Positions 1 to 6,863 of a DNA stretch of 64,000 nt are shown piece by piece. Both the position numbers and the translations under genes were made by a program. The stretch is from positions 36,327-100,326 of the IMG/VR virus record IMGVR_UViG_3300010151_000007; one strand, 5' to 3'. This stretch comes from a virus. The notes beneath the pieces were generated by a model, which worked only from the letters and a program-made list of their open reading frames with translations, did not search any database and was not told the DNA's origin. Each line of letters opens with the position of its first letter. Within the stretch, counting starts at the first letter, position 1.

Positions 1-186
1 ATTGATTTTAACGACGAGAAATATGTAACCTATAAAGTTGATGAAAAATTACTTTATCGTATATTGAAAGGTCCTCGTTTTGCCCATTGGAACAATGCTG
101 AAATTGGTTCTCATATCATGTTTGCAAGAAAACCAGAAATCTATGAGCGTGCGTTGTATTTCTGCATGAATTATTTCCACGCATGA
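1..186 (+). CDS. 3' end of an unrecognised protein (partial at window edge)
   Basis: The window opens inside an open frame that reads 61 codons to a TGA at 184-186. I do not recognise the family. The last 29 residues (AEIGSHIMFARKPEIYERAL and what follows) are nearly duplicated in the short frame at 1665-1799, so this C-terminus exists twice, 1.6 kb apart. The next gene follows 6 bases later behind a GAGG ribosome site that overlaps this stop codon. The position at the head of a sugar-modification cassette suggests a related role, but that is inference only. Confidence 0.7.
   Translation: MDFNDEKYVTYKVDEKLLYRILKGPRFAHWNNAEIGSHIMFARKPEIYERALYFCMNYFHA
97..186. repeat. Direct repeat copy 1 (90 bp, 82% identical to 1710-1799)
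   Basis: This is the first of two diverged direct repeats that frame the acetyltransferase and DUF115-like genes. Each copy ends at a stop codon, and each is followed within a few bases by the start of a cassette gene. The pattern fits a gene module inserted or exchanged at the 3' end of the upstream gene. Confidence 0.75.
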
Positions 187-192
187 GGTAAA

Positions 193-720
193 ATGCTACA
201 AGGTAAAAAGACGAGATTGGTTTCTGTAAAGAGGTGTAATCTTGAACGATTGCGAAACTGGCGAAATGAGCCAGAGCTACGCAAGTATTTCCGAGAATAC
301 CGCGAAATAAGCCCCGAAATGCAGGAAAAGTGGTTCCAGAAGATTCAGAACGACCCCGATCAGGTGAATTTCGAGATACGGACTGAATTTGGTACTAAGT
401 TAATTGGTCATTGCGGTTTATACTACATTGACTGGCGTGCGCGCCATGCAGAGTTCGGTGTGTATATTGGCAACAAGGAATTTCGTTCAGGTGGCTATGG
501 TTCTGATGCATTGCGAACCCTGTTCAAATATGGTTTCAACGATTTGAATTTGAACAAGATTCATTGCGAAGTATATTCGAATAATGCTTCTTACGATGTA
601 TATCGCCATCTTGGCTTCAAAGACGAGGGTGTTTTGCGACAACACTATTTCAGCGAAGGACAATATTGGGATTCAAAAATGATGAGTCTATTGAGGGAAG
701 AACATGAAAGTATGGAATAA
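193..720 (+). CDS. GNAT-family N-acetyltransferase (RimJ/RimL or PseH-like)
   Basis: A 175-aa protein with the GNAT fold over its full length. The acetyl-CoA pyrophosphate loop is visible as RSGGYGSDAL near residue 96, after the strand AEFGVYIGNKEF, and the C-terminal part has the usual NKIHCEVYSNNASYDVYRHLGF pattern split across helix and strand. The RimL subgroup includes ribosomal-protein acetyltransferases and PseH, which acetylates an amino-sugar in pseudaminic acid synthesis. Because NeuB- and NeuA-like genes follow, acetylation of a nonulosonate precursor is the more likely job (inference). The start has a GAGGTAAA ribosome site; the 3' end overlaps the next gene by 17 bases. Confidence 0.8.
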   Translation: MLQGKKTRLVSVKRCNLERLRNWRNEPELRKYFREYREISPEMQEKWFQKIQNDPDQVNFEIRTEFGTKLIGHCGLYYIDWRARHAEFGVYIGNKEFRSGGYGSDALRTLFKYGFNDLNLNKIHCEVYSNNASYDVYRHLGFKDEGVLRQHYFSEGQYWDSKMMSLLREEHESME

Positions 721-1672
721 TTGCAGACTCTGTGAAGAAGAAACAATCGGCGGTCATCGAGCTACTGCTTATGATATTTATCGTTCACAATTGAAGATGC
801 AGGTTGAGAATGTGTGGTATGATCAGGAAACGAATGAGTGTTTTGGTTTGGATTACAATTATACAAACAGACCAGATTTAGCCGCTGTTTTAACTCCAAA
901 GAATAGATTTCATCAATCAGAAAGATGGGGTAAAGAGTATGTTTCGACAAGGTATAACACTATCTTTAATTCTACAATGGAATGTTCTGATGAAATGATT
1001 CTCATTAATCCACAATTGCTTGAGCAATTCGAAGGAAAGACAATTCTCATTGTTGGTGCAGGCCCCTCTGCAAAAGAGTGTGATTGGGAAAAAGAAGATT
1101 ATGATACAATTTGGACGTGTAACCATTTTTTTAGATTTGACAGATTGGTGAAACGCGAAGATGTGTCTTTAATCAGTCTTGGGAGCGAAGTTGACTTGAC
1201 AGAATCCAATAATGTGTTACATTTATATATGAGAAAGAATGATGACGTTCTTTTTGCATTTGATTGTGGAGCGACCCGCCCGTTTATGCATATGTACGAT
1301 TTTAACGACCAATATCATGGTCGCGGATTGTGCTATCATCCTAGATTCTTTGGTAAAGTTGGAACAATCACGAGGTTGATTTGTTTGGCGATTGCTGCAA
1401 AAGCAAAGAAAATCAAGTTTGTTGGAATGGATGGAGTTTTGAAAGATGGTCCAAACGTTAATATATTCGAACCCGGCAAACCTTTCACCGGCCCAAATAA
1501 ATATTCATTGTTTAATCAACAGTATGTTATGTTTTGGGATTACGTGTTGAATACGTTGCAGCCGAATATAGAATTTGAGAATCTTGGTGAATATCACGAA
1601 TCGAATATAACTGCGGGAATTTCAAAGTTAGAATTTGAAACATATAATAAGAGAGTTAGAGAAAATGTTTAG
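704..1672 (+). CDS. DUF115/Maf-like protein, possible sugar transferase
   Basis: A 322-aa protein. The central strand-loop TILIVGAGPSAKECDWE (about residues 112-128) followed by YDTIWTCNHFFRFDRL, and later KKIKFVGMDGV (about 238-248), is the pattern of the DUF115/MptE-like Rossmann-type family. That family includes the Maf proteins that attach pseudaminic or legionaminic acid to flagellin, and sialyltransferase-like enzymes. Placed between an acetyltransferase and a nonulosonate synthase, a role in moving or attaching a sialic-acid-like sugar is plausible but not shown. The N-terminal 100 residues are not assigned. The alternative is another nucleotide-binding enzyme of the same fold. Confidence 0.6.
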   Translation: MKVWNNCRLCEEETIGGHRATAYDIYRSQLKMQVENVWYDQETNECFGLDYNYTNRPDLAAVLTPKNRFHQSERWGKEYVSTRYNTIFNSTMECSDEMILINPQLLEQFEGKTILIVGAGPSAKECDWEKEDYDTIWTCNHFFRFDRLVKREDVSLISLGSEVDLTESNNVLHLYMRKNDDVLFAFDCGATRPFMHMYDFNDQYHGRGLCYHPRFFGKVGTITRLICLAIAAKAKKIKFVGMDGVLKDGPNVNIFEPGKPFTGPNKYSLFNQQYVMFWDYVLNTLQPNIEFENLGEYHESNITAGISKLEFETYNKRVRENV

Positions 1673-1799
1673 TCCTTATGTGGACTCTTTAGAGTTGCCA
1701 TTCTTTTTGGCAGAAATTGACTCTCACGTAATGTTTGCGAGAAAGCCAGAGATCTATGAACGTGCATTGAATTTCTGTATAAATTACTTCCACGTATGA
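1665..1799 (+). pseudogene. 44-codon frame duplicating the C-terminus of the first gene
   Basis: The frame begins at an ATG overlapping the end of the previous gene and runs to TGA at 1797-1799. Its last 30 codons (1710-1799) align without gaps to 97-186: 74 of 90 bases and 24 of 29 residues are the same. Twelve of the 16 differences fall in third codon positions, so both copies evolved under coding constraint. The first 15 residues do not match. It is best read as the remaining tail of a truncated paralogue, or the tail of a related gene carried in with the cassette; a genuine 44-aa protein is possible. Confidence 0.6.
1710..1799. repeat. Direct repeat copy 2 (partner of 97-186)
   Basis: Second copy of the repeat, in the same orientation, 1.6 kb downstream. 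It shares the stop codon and reading frame with copy 1. The nonulosonate synthase start overlaps its last bases. Confidence 0.75.
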
Positions 1800-2644
1800 G
1801 AAATATAATGACTTATATAATAGCTGAAATTGGAATTAATCATAATGGAGATTTAGAAACGGCGAAACGCCTAATTGATGTAGCAGCCGCTTCCGGTTGT
1901 GATGCTGTCAAGTTTCAAAAAAGAAATCCCGACGTATGCGTGCCAGAACATCAAAAGGGGATTATGAGAGAAACTCCTTGGGGCTGCATGACATATTTAG
2001 AATATAAATACAGAGTAGAATTTGGTAAGAAAGAATATGACGAAATTGATCGTTATTGTAGAACAAAAGAAATAGAATGGTCTGCTTCCCCATGGGATAT
2101 TGATAGTTTAAATTTTTTGAAAGAATATGATTTACCATGGATAAAGGTACCTTCTGCTATGCTTACAAATGTTGAACTGTTGACTGCCGCGTTGGAGACA
2201 GAGAAAAAGTTGATAATTTCAACAGGTATGAGTACAAAACTAGAAATTCAACATACAGTTGATTACATTGTCAAACGAAATCCAAATATAGAATTAGTTT
2301 TGCTTCATTGCAATTCAACATACCCCGCCCCATTAAAGGAACTGAATTTAAAATGTATTCAAACCCTTAAAGAAGATTATCCCTTTGCGGAAATAGGGTA
2401 TAGCGGTCACGAATTTAGATTAGGCACTACGGTATCATCAATTTATTTAGGGGCAACATATCTAGAAAGACACATCACGTTAGATAGAACTATGTGGGGT
2501 TCTGACCACCTTTCCTCTGTCGAACCACAAGGTTTGTTTAAATTAGTAAAAGGTGTTAGAGAACTAGAACTAGCCCTTGGTGACGGACAAATACAAGTGT
2601 ATGATGGTGAAAAAGCAGCTAGGTTAAAGTTGAGAGGATATTGA
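1796..2644 (+). CDS. neuB: N-acetylneuraminate/nonulosonate synthase, NeuB-like, lacking the SAF domain
   Basis: A 282-aa TIM-barrel enzyme that should condense phosphoenolpyruvate with a hexosamine (ManNAc-type) to make a sialic-acid-like nonulosonate. Family landmarks are IIAEIGINHNG at the N-terminus, DAVKFQKRNPD, WSASPWD, WIKVPSAMLTNVELL, LIISTGMST, LLHCNSTYPAP, IGYSGHE, YLERHITLDR and GSDHLSSVEP. Cellular NeuB proteins are about 340-350 aa, with a C-terminal SAF (antifreeze-like) domain that closes over the substrate. That domain is absent: the chain ends after the barrel at RLKLRGY. The ATG at 1808 (MTYIIAE) matches family starts better than 1796. NeuA-like and phosphatase genes lie just downstream. 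Confidence 0.88.
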   Translation: MRNIMTYIIAEIGINHNGDLETAKRLIDVAAASGCDAVKFQKRNPDVCVPEHQKGIMRETPWGCMTYLEYKYRVEFGKKEYDEIDRYCRTKEIEWSASPWDIDSLNFLKEYDLPWIKVPSAMLTNVELLTAALETEKKLIISTGMSTKLEIQHTVDYIVKRNPNIELVLLHCNSTYPAPLKELNLKCIQTLKEDYPFAEIGYSGHEFRLGTTVSSIYLGATYLERHITLDRTMWGSDHLSSVEPQGLFKLVKGVRELELALGDGQIQVYDGEKAARLKLRGY

Positions 2645-2704
2645 ATGTGTAATGATTGCAAACAAGAGAAACGATTGTTTTATAGGTCAGATAAGAATGA
2701 ATAA
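2645..2704 (+). pseudogene. Zinc-ribbon-like 19-codon scrap
   Basis: An ATG directly after the neuB stop, 7 bases behind GAGAGGAT, opens a 19-residue frame beginning MCNDCKQEKRLFYRSDKNE. The CxxC-x-EK-x-x-FYRSDK pattern is that of the first half of small phage zinc-ribbon proteins, which normally carry a second CxxC some 15 residues later. Here a TAA intervenes. It may be a decayed gene or a leader peptide; its stop overlaps the probable cupin start. Confidence 0.3.
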
Positions 2705-3119
2705 CAATACACCAGAAATAGAGGGTATCATGTTTGGAAGTTTGTTGGCACTGGGAAAAGAGCAAGATAAGCTCAACATGAAGATTGTCCCCAAAGGTTG
2801 GGGATATGAGAAATGGATTGTCAACAAAGAAGAATATTGTGGCAAGTTATTGCACTTTCATAAAGGTAAACAATGTTCTTGGCATTTTCATAAAGTGAAA
2901 GATGAAGTCTTTTATGTTTTGTCTGGTTGTCTCCGTGTTACTTTCGCTGAACACGATGACATTGAAAATGCTTATACGATGGAATTAGGTCCTGGCGAAC
3001 GCTTTCACGTTCCAGTTGGCTTGAGGCACAGAATGTACGCACTTGAGGAAACTCAAATGTTTGAATTCTCAACGACTCATTGGGATGAGGATTCGATAAG
3101 AATCGAGAAGGGGGATTGA
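2697..3119 (+). CDS. Single-domain cupin, possible sugar isomerase/epimerase
   Basis: About 140 aa with one cupin barrel. Motif 1 is WHFHKVKDEVFYVLSG (HxH, then E), and motif 2 is PGERFHVPVGLRHRM with the last metal-binding His. This arrangement is common in mannose-6-phosphate isomerase-type and lyxose isomerase-type cupins and in small cupins of sialic acid operons. The open frame extends upstream to 2652; 2697 is preferred because the ATG overlaps the stop of the preceding scrap, but 2730 (behind GAGGG) or 2778 are also possible. The substrate is unknown; the context suggests a hexosamine or nonulosonate intermediate. Confidence 0.75.
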   Translation: MNNNTPEIEGIMFGSLLALGKEQDKLNMKIVPKGWGYEKWIVNKEEYCGKLLHFHKGKQCSWHFHKVKDEVFYVLSGCLRVTFAEHDDIENAYTMELGPGERFHVPVGLRHRMYALEETQMFEFSTTHWDEDSIRIEKGD

Positions 3120-3875
3120 ATGAAAAAGATTGAAGACATTTGTGTAATCGTTCAAGGACGACTCTCCTCTGAACGTTGCCCAAAAAAGATGATTAGACCA
3201 TTTGCGGGCTCAAACTTGCTCGACAAGTGTTTGCGACTTCTCATGAAGTGCGAAGTTCTCCCCAAAGAGAATATCTTCCTCTCTGTTCACGAACCCGAAC
3301 TTCAGGAAATTGGAACAGATTTGGGGATCAATGTGTTTCCTCGTTCAGAAAAGTCTGCACTGTGGGATGGTGGCGAAGGTGCTCACCTTTGTGATATGTA
3401 TGAATGGTGGGATAAACTTCCATTTAAGTACGTGGTATTAATTAACGCATGTACACCAATGATTAAGCCAGAAACAATTGATGGTTTTTTGAATTACTAT
3501 ATGGAATCTGATTCTGATGGTTTGTTTGGTGTTATTGAAAAACAAAACTACTTTTGGAACCAATCTGGAAAGATGATTTCAATTTGGCCAGAGTCGGAAA
3601 CAGTGATGAATACTAAAGCTGTAGAAGCTACATATGAAGCTGCCCATTGCCTTTATGCTGGTCGCATGGACTTGATCGGCGAAGGTATCTGGATGGGAGA
3701 CTTTCAGAAAGAGGGTGATATTGAATTATACCCTATGGCTGAAGAAGAAATCTATGATATTGATTATGAGTGGCAATTTGGCTTAGTGGAAGCAATCTTC
3801 AAACACGTGTACCCTGAATGGTATTTAGAGGCTCCTGGATATATGTACGAGGATTGGAAAGATGATATGGTTTGA
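3120..3875 (+). CDS. neuA: NeuA-like acylneuraminate cytidylyltransferase
   Basis: A 251-aa nucleotidyltransferase of the CMP-sialic acid synthetase type, which would activate the NeuB product with CTP. The nucleotide-binding N-terminus IVQGRLSSERCPKKMIRPFAG has the R-x-x-S-x-R-x-P-x-K pattern, followed by YVVLINACTPMIKPETI in the place of the family's substrate loop, and IYDIDYEWQFGLVEAI at the C-terminus, where CMP-sialate synthetases carry their D-D-x-D-x-x-x-A helix. The chain is slightly divergent, so the sugar could be another nonulosonate or a Kdo-type acid. It starts one base after the cupin stop and overlaps the PhyH gene by 14 bases. Confidence 0.75.
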   Translation: MKKIEDICVIVQGRLSSERCPKKMIRPFAGSNLLDKCLRLLMKCEVLPKENIFLSVHEPELQEIGTDLGINVFPRSEKSALWDGGEGAHLCDMYEWWDKLPFKYVVLINACTPMIKPETIDGFLNYYMESDSDGLFGVIEKQNYFWNQSGKMISIWPESETVMNTKAVEATYEAAHCLYAGRMDLIGEGIWMGDFQKEGDIELYPMAEEEIYDIDYEWQFGLVEAIFKHVYPEWYLEAPGYMYEDWKDDMV

Positions 3876-4731
3876 TGATGAACGCTGTTTTCATGGCGGC
3901 ACCGAAGAAATGTCAAGATATATTAGTGCTCTAGAGGAGAGAAAAACACAATATGGTGATTCTGTAGATTTGAAATTGAAGGAAAAGCACTATGATGTTA
4001 TACAAAATTTGAAACAAAAAGGGTTTCACATAATCCCTAATGTGTTTTCGGAAGAAACACTTGATACAATTCGGGCTGAAATGTCACAAAAACTGCAACG
4101 AGGTGAGGATCTTTGGAAAGGAATAACACTTCCGGAGGAATTTCTTAAATCTGTTGTACCATTTGTATCAATTGAACAACCTCTTTTCAATTGTCCGTCC
4201 GTCAAAGAGATTATATTTCACGATCTACTAGAAGAGATTGCAACTGTATATCTCAATTGTAAGCCTGCTGTTGGCACATTTAATCTTCGAAAAAGCTTTA
4301 TAAATACTTTACCAGACCAAGAAACACAACTTTATCATTGTGACAAAAATAGCATTAAGTTAATGAAGTTTTTTGTTTATTTAAACGACGTTGGCCCCTA
4401 CGGTGGTCCCTTGACTATTGTCGAAGGTAGTCATCGCTTAAAACCAGAGATTTGGGAATCTAAATATCGTTGGACAGATAAGGAGGTAGAAGAAATGTAT
4501 CCCGGCATGGTTCGTCATATTGAAGCTAAAGCGGGAGATTTGATTATTGGTATTACTACTGGTTTTCACAAAGGATTGAAGCCTATCGCAAATGAAAGAA
4601 GCATGTTGACAGTTAATTACACGGTGCATCCAGAAAACTGGAAGCCTATCACTTTTAAGATGCGTCAGGCAGATTATTTGGATTTACCGGAAAAAAAGAA
4701 ACCTCTAACTGATTTTTTGAGGAAAGAATGA
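3862..4731 (+). CDS. Phytanoyl-CoA dioxygenase (PhyH)-like Fe(II)/2-oxoglutarate oxygenase
   Basis: A 289-aa protein with the PhyH double-stranded beta-helix. The iron ligands appear as H159-x-D161 (YHCDKNS) and H236 (TTGFHKG), and R246 in NERSML would bind 2-oxoglutarate. The N-terminal part (KQKGFHIIPNVFSEETL) is also typical. PhyH-type oxygenases hydroxylate small molecules and occur in sugar and natural-product clusters; the substrate here is unknown. It overlaps its neighbours on both sides, so it belongs to the sugar cassette transcript. A role in tailoring a glycan sugar is inference. Confidence 0.78.
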   Translation: MIWFDDERCFHGGTEEMSRYISALEERKTQYGDSVDLKLKEKHYDVIQNLKQKGFHIIPNVFSEETLDTIRAEMSQKLQRGEDLWKGITLPEEFLKSVVPFVSIEQPLFNCPSVKEIIFHDLLEEIATVYLNCKPAVGTFNLRKSFINTLPDQETQLYHCDKNSIKLMKFFVYLNDVGPYGGPLTIVEGSHRLKPEIWESKYRWTDKEVEEMYPGMVRHIEAKAGDLIIGITTGFHKGLKPIANERSMLTVNYTVHPENWKPITFKMRQADYLDLPEKKKPLTDFLRKE

Positions 4732-5066
4732 TATATTTTGTTGACATTGATGAGACAATCTGTTATTATGAAACAGAAGAGAAGATTTTTGTCGATGGTA
4801 TTGAGACTAGAAATTACCTTTTGGCAAAACCTTGTAGAGAAAGAATTGTAAAAATTAATAAACTATACGAAGAAGGAAATAGTATTGTATATTGGACTGC
4901 TAGAGGCTCCATCACTGGTTTGGACTGGACGGCGCTAACAGGAGCACAATTGAAACACTGGGGTGCAAAACATCATAAGCTAATATTGGGTAAGCCATAT
5001 TATGATGTTTTCATCGACGACAAGAACATAAATTCAGATAGATTTTTTGGAGAAAATAATGAATAA
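4728..5066 (+). CDS. HAD-superfamily phosphatase, capsule/nonulosonate type
   Basis: A compact 112-aa HAD phosphatase with all four motifs: FVDIDET (nucleophile D6 and acid D8), YWTARG (motif II Thr), GKPYYD (motif III Lys) and FIDDKN (motif IV Asp pair). The size and the lack of a large cap match the KdsC and capsule-biosynthesis HAD group. Removing phosphate from a nonulosonate-phosphate would complete the NeuB step if NeuB uses a phosphorylated sugar. It overlaps the PhyH stop by 4 bases and the next gene start by 8. Confidence 0.8.
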   Translation: MIYFVDIDETICYYETEEKIFVDGIETRNYLLAKPCRERIVKINKLYEEGNSIVYWTARGSITGLDWTALTGAQLKHWGAKHHKLILGKPYYDVFIDDKNINSDRFFGENNE

Positions 5067-5274
5067 CAGAGACATGTTTTTACACGACCAAGCAATTGGT
5101 GCAGTTATGATGGCACTTCAGAAGTGCCTTTCAGAGCAATCGGATATTACAGATATCCTTAGAGCGATGAAGTTTAGATTATCGGATGAAGGTTTAATGG
5201 TATTGAACCCACCTGTTACTAAATTGAGTTTCAATCTGGAACAAGCAGATGAAGTAGAAGATGCCTCGGTATGA
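5059..5274 (+). CDS. Small conserved-looking phage protein, unknown function
   Basis: A 71-aa soluble, acidic protein. The frame could open at a TTG at 5047, but the ATG at 5059 has a TTGGAGAA ribosome site at the right spacing and is preferred. The central stretch EQSDITDILRAMKFRLSDEG followed by LMVLNPP looks like a helix and a short strand pair. No known domain was recognised. It overlaps the FmdB-like gene by 14 bases and is probably co-expressed with the sigma factor gene downstream. Confidence 0.7.
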   Translation: MNNRDMFLHDQAIGAVMMALQKCLSEQSDITDILRAMKFRLSDEGLMVLNPPVTKLSFNLEQADEVEDASV

Positions 5275-5506
5275 TTATGAGTGTGGGGAATGCAAAAAGA
5301 AGGTAGAATTATTTCATTCGATGCATGAGACGATAAGCACTTGTCCTCTTTGTGGGGTTAGAGGGAAATTTCGCAAACACATTCCACAATTTTCCAAACT
5401 GGATCGAACTGGTCCACCTGTTGGGAGAATTGTGGATTCTCATATCCAGGAAGCAAAGAAAGAAATAGAAGAACACAAAAGAGAAATGAAAAAGGAAATG
5501 GAATAA
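5261..5506 (+). CDS. FmdB-like zinc-ribbon protein
   Basis: An 81-aa protein starting MPRYDYECGECKKK, the hallmark N-terminus of the FmdB regulatory zinc ribbon, with the second cysteine pair in STCPLCG. The two CxxC pairs (C8/C11 and C28/C31) should bind one zinc. The C-terminal third is a charged helix (EAKKEIEEHKREMKKEME). FmdB-like ribbons are frequent in phages near structural or transcription genes; their partner is unknown. The stop overlaps the next ATG. Confidence 0.72.
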   Translation: MPRYDYECGECKKKVELFHSMHETISTCPLCGVRGKFRKHIPQFSKLDRTGPPVGRIVDSHIQEAKKEIEEHKREMKKEME

Positions 5507-5850
5507 TGGTTATCAACGGTTGGTTTGTACTTTTTGGCATTTCTTTAACTATCAACGCCGCTTTAGCATGGGTGCTCAAAACTACAATGGAAGATATCGC
5601 TGATCTAAGAGCGGTTGCATTTGATTTATATGAAGAGTGTTTCGATTTTGCACAACATCTGGAAGTCTTGTATAACATGAATTCTTATCATGGTGATGAG
5701 GTTTTACACAATCTTGTTAAACACTCAAAAGCTTTGATGAACTCCTTCACCGAATACGGGGAAATAACCGAATATTTGGAAGATCCTCTCGCCGACGACG
5801 AAGAATACGACGAAGAAAACGATTATGAAGAAGGAGGGGTCGTACAATGA
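5506..5850 (+). CDS. Small membrane-anchored protein, unknown function
   Basis: A 114-aa protein with one N-terminal membrane helix (about residues 5-24, GWFVLFGISLTINAALAWVL), a helical middle domain and a strongly acidic tail (EDPLADDEEYDEENDYEE). It probably sits in the inner membrane with the acidic tail in the cytoplasm. No family was recognised. It lies between the zinc ribbon and the late sigma gene, overlapping both by a few bases, so it is in the same transcript. Confidence 0.7.
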   Translation: MVINGWFVLFGISLTINAALAWVLKTTMEDIADLRAVAFDLYEECFDFAQHLEVLYNMNSYHGDEVLHNLVKHSKALMNSFTEYGEITEYLEDPLADDEEYDEENDYEEGGVVQ

Positions 5851-6554
5851 TGGCTAGACGACGAGTAATTCGCAGACGAAAAAAGGGCAGTAAGAACTAT
5901 TTTACCAAAGATCATGAACAAGCGATTCTGGACTATTGCAAGACGGACTGCCAAAGAGAAAGAACGGAACTGTATGCTAATTGGATTGGACCTGCCTTCG
6001 ACGAGTTGGTTGACAAGATTGTTTTCACCTATAAGTTCACAACCTTACCGAATATCGATTATTTAAGAGACGAATGCAAGATTTGGTTGATCACCATTCT
6101 GGACAAGTATGATGTAACCCGAGGCTCGAAAGCTTTCTCTTATTTCAGTGTCATCACGAAGAACTGGTTTATTCAGAAAGTTAAGAAACAGTCCAGACAA
6201 AATAAAACAGAAATTGAGATTTCACAATTACCCAAAGAATTGGAGCTAGAGCATATTTCAACAACCAATCAGTATACCAATTTAAGAGAACATGCTGAAT
6301 TTTTCACATTGTTACTGGGTGAAATAAATTCTTGGGAAGTTGAGAAGATGAAACCCAATGAGAAAAAAGTAGTTGATGCAATTAAAATCTTGTTCGATAG
6401 TCACGATGATATCGAGATTTTCAACAAAAAAGCTATTTACCTATACCTCCGAGAGATTACTGGATTGAACACCAAGCAGGTGGTGAATTCATTGAACAAA
6501 ATACGGGCACGATACAAAGTGTTTAAGATCCGATGGGATCGAGGCGATATGTGA
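5847..6554 (+). CDS. 55: T4 gp55-like sigma factor for late transcription
   Basis: A 235-aa protein resembling the small sigma of T4-type phages. The recognisable core is YLRDECKIWLITILDKYDVTRGSKAFSYFSVITKNWFIQ (about residues 66-110), a sigma region 2-like helix set with the conserved aromatic FSYFSVITKNW part that binds core polymerase and melts the -10. The N-terminus is very basic (RRRVIRRRKKGSK). In T4, gp55 with gp33 and the gp45 clamp drives transcription from late promoters that have only a -10 element. The ACTAATTA motifs before the structural genes are the natural candidates for its targets. The ribosome site is GGAGGGG at 5833-5839. Confidence 0.8.
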   Translation: MMARRRVIRRRKKGSKNYFTKDHEQAILDYCKTDCQRERTELYANWIGPAFDELVDKIVFTYKFTTLPNIDYLRDECKIWLITILDKYDVTRGSKAFSYFSVITKNWFIQKVKKQSRQNKTEIEISQLPKELELEHISTTNQYTNLREHAEFFTLLLGEINSWEVEKMKPNEKKVVDAIKILFDSHDDIEIFNKKAIYLYLREITGLNTKQVVNSLNKIRARYKVFKIRWDRGDM

Positions 6555-6863
6555 ATGAAGAAAACCCTTGAAGAAAATATGAACGAAGCACTGGACAGTA
6601 TTGAAAAAGATCGCACATATGCCGAAGAACTTTTGAAAGACGTCATTAACGAGATTAGCAAAAGCGGTAATTCTCACCAATATATTGGTACTGTGGCTGC
6701 GAAATATTTGGAAACTATGCAGCGCTCTAATGAACAAAGGGTAAAACTTATCGCACTGCAATACAAGTCTGGTCCATCCCTTGAAGAAGATATAGAGTTC
6801 TCGGAGAAAGAAACTGATTCGATCTATGATCAACTCCAGAAGGAACAGGACGATGCCAAATGA
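6555..6863 (+). CDS. Helical protein, possible small terminase subunit (gp16-like)
   Basis: A 102-aa, almost wholly helical protein directly after the sigma gene. The pattern YAEELLKDVINEIS, then AAKYLETMQRSNEQRVKLIALQ, resembles the central coiled-coil domain of T4-type gp16, in which two helices end with a conserved NE-x-x-x-x-L. The length is shorter than T4 gp16 (164 aa), and the large subunit lies 40 kb away at 46142, so the assignment is tentative. It could equally be an unrelated small helical phage protein. Confidence 0.4.
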   Translation: MKKTLEENMNEALDSIEKDRTYAEELLKDVINEISKSGNSHQYIGTVAAKYLETMQRSNEQRVKLIALQYKSGPSLEEDIEFSEKETDSIYDQLQKEQDDAK

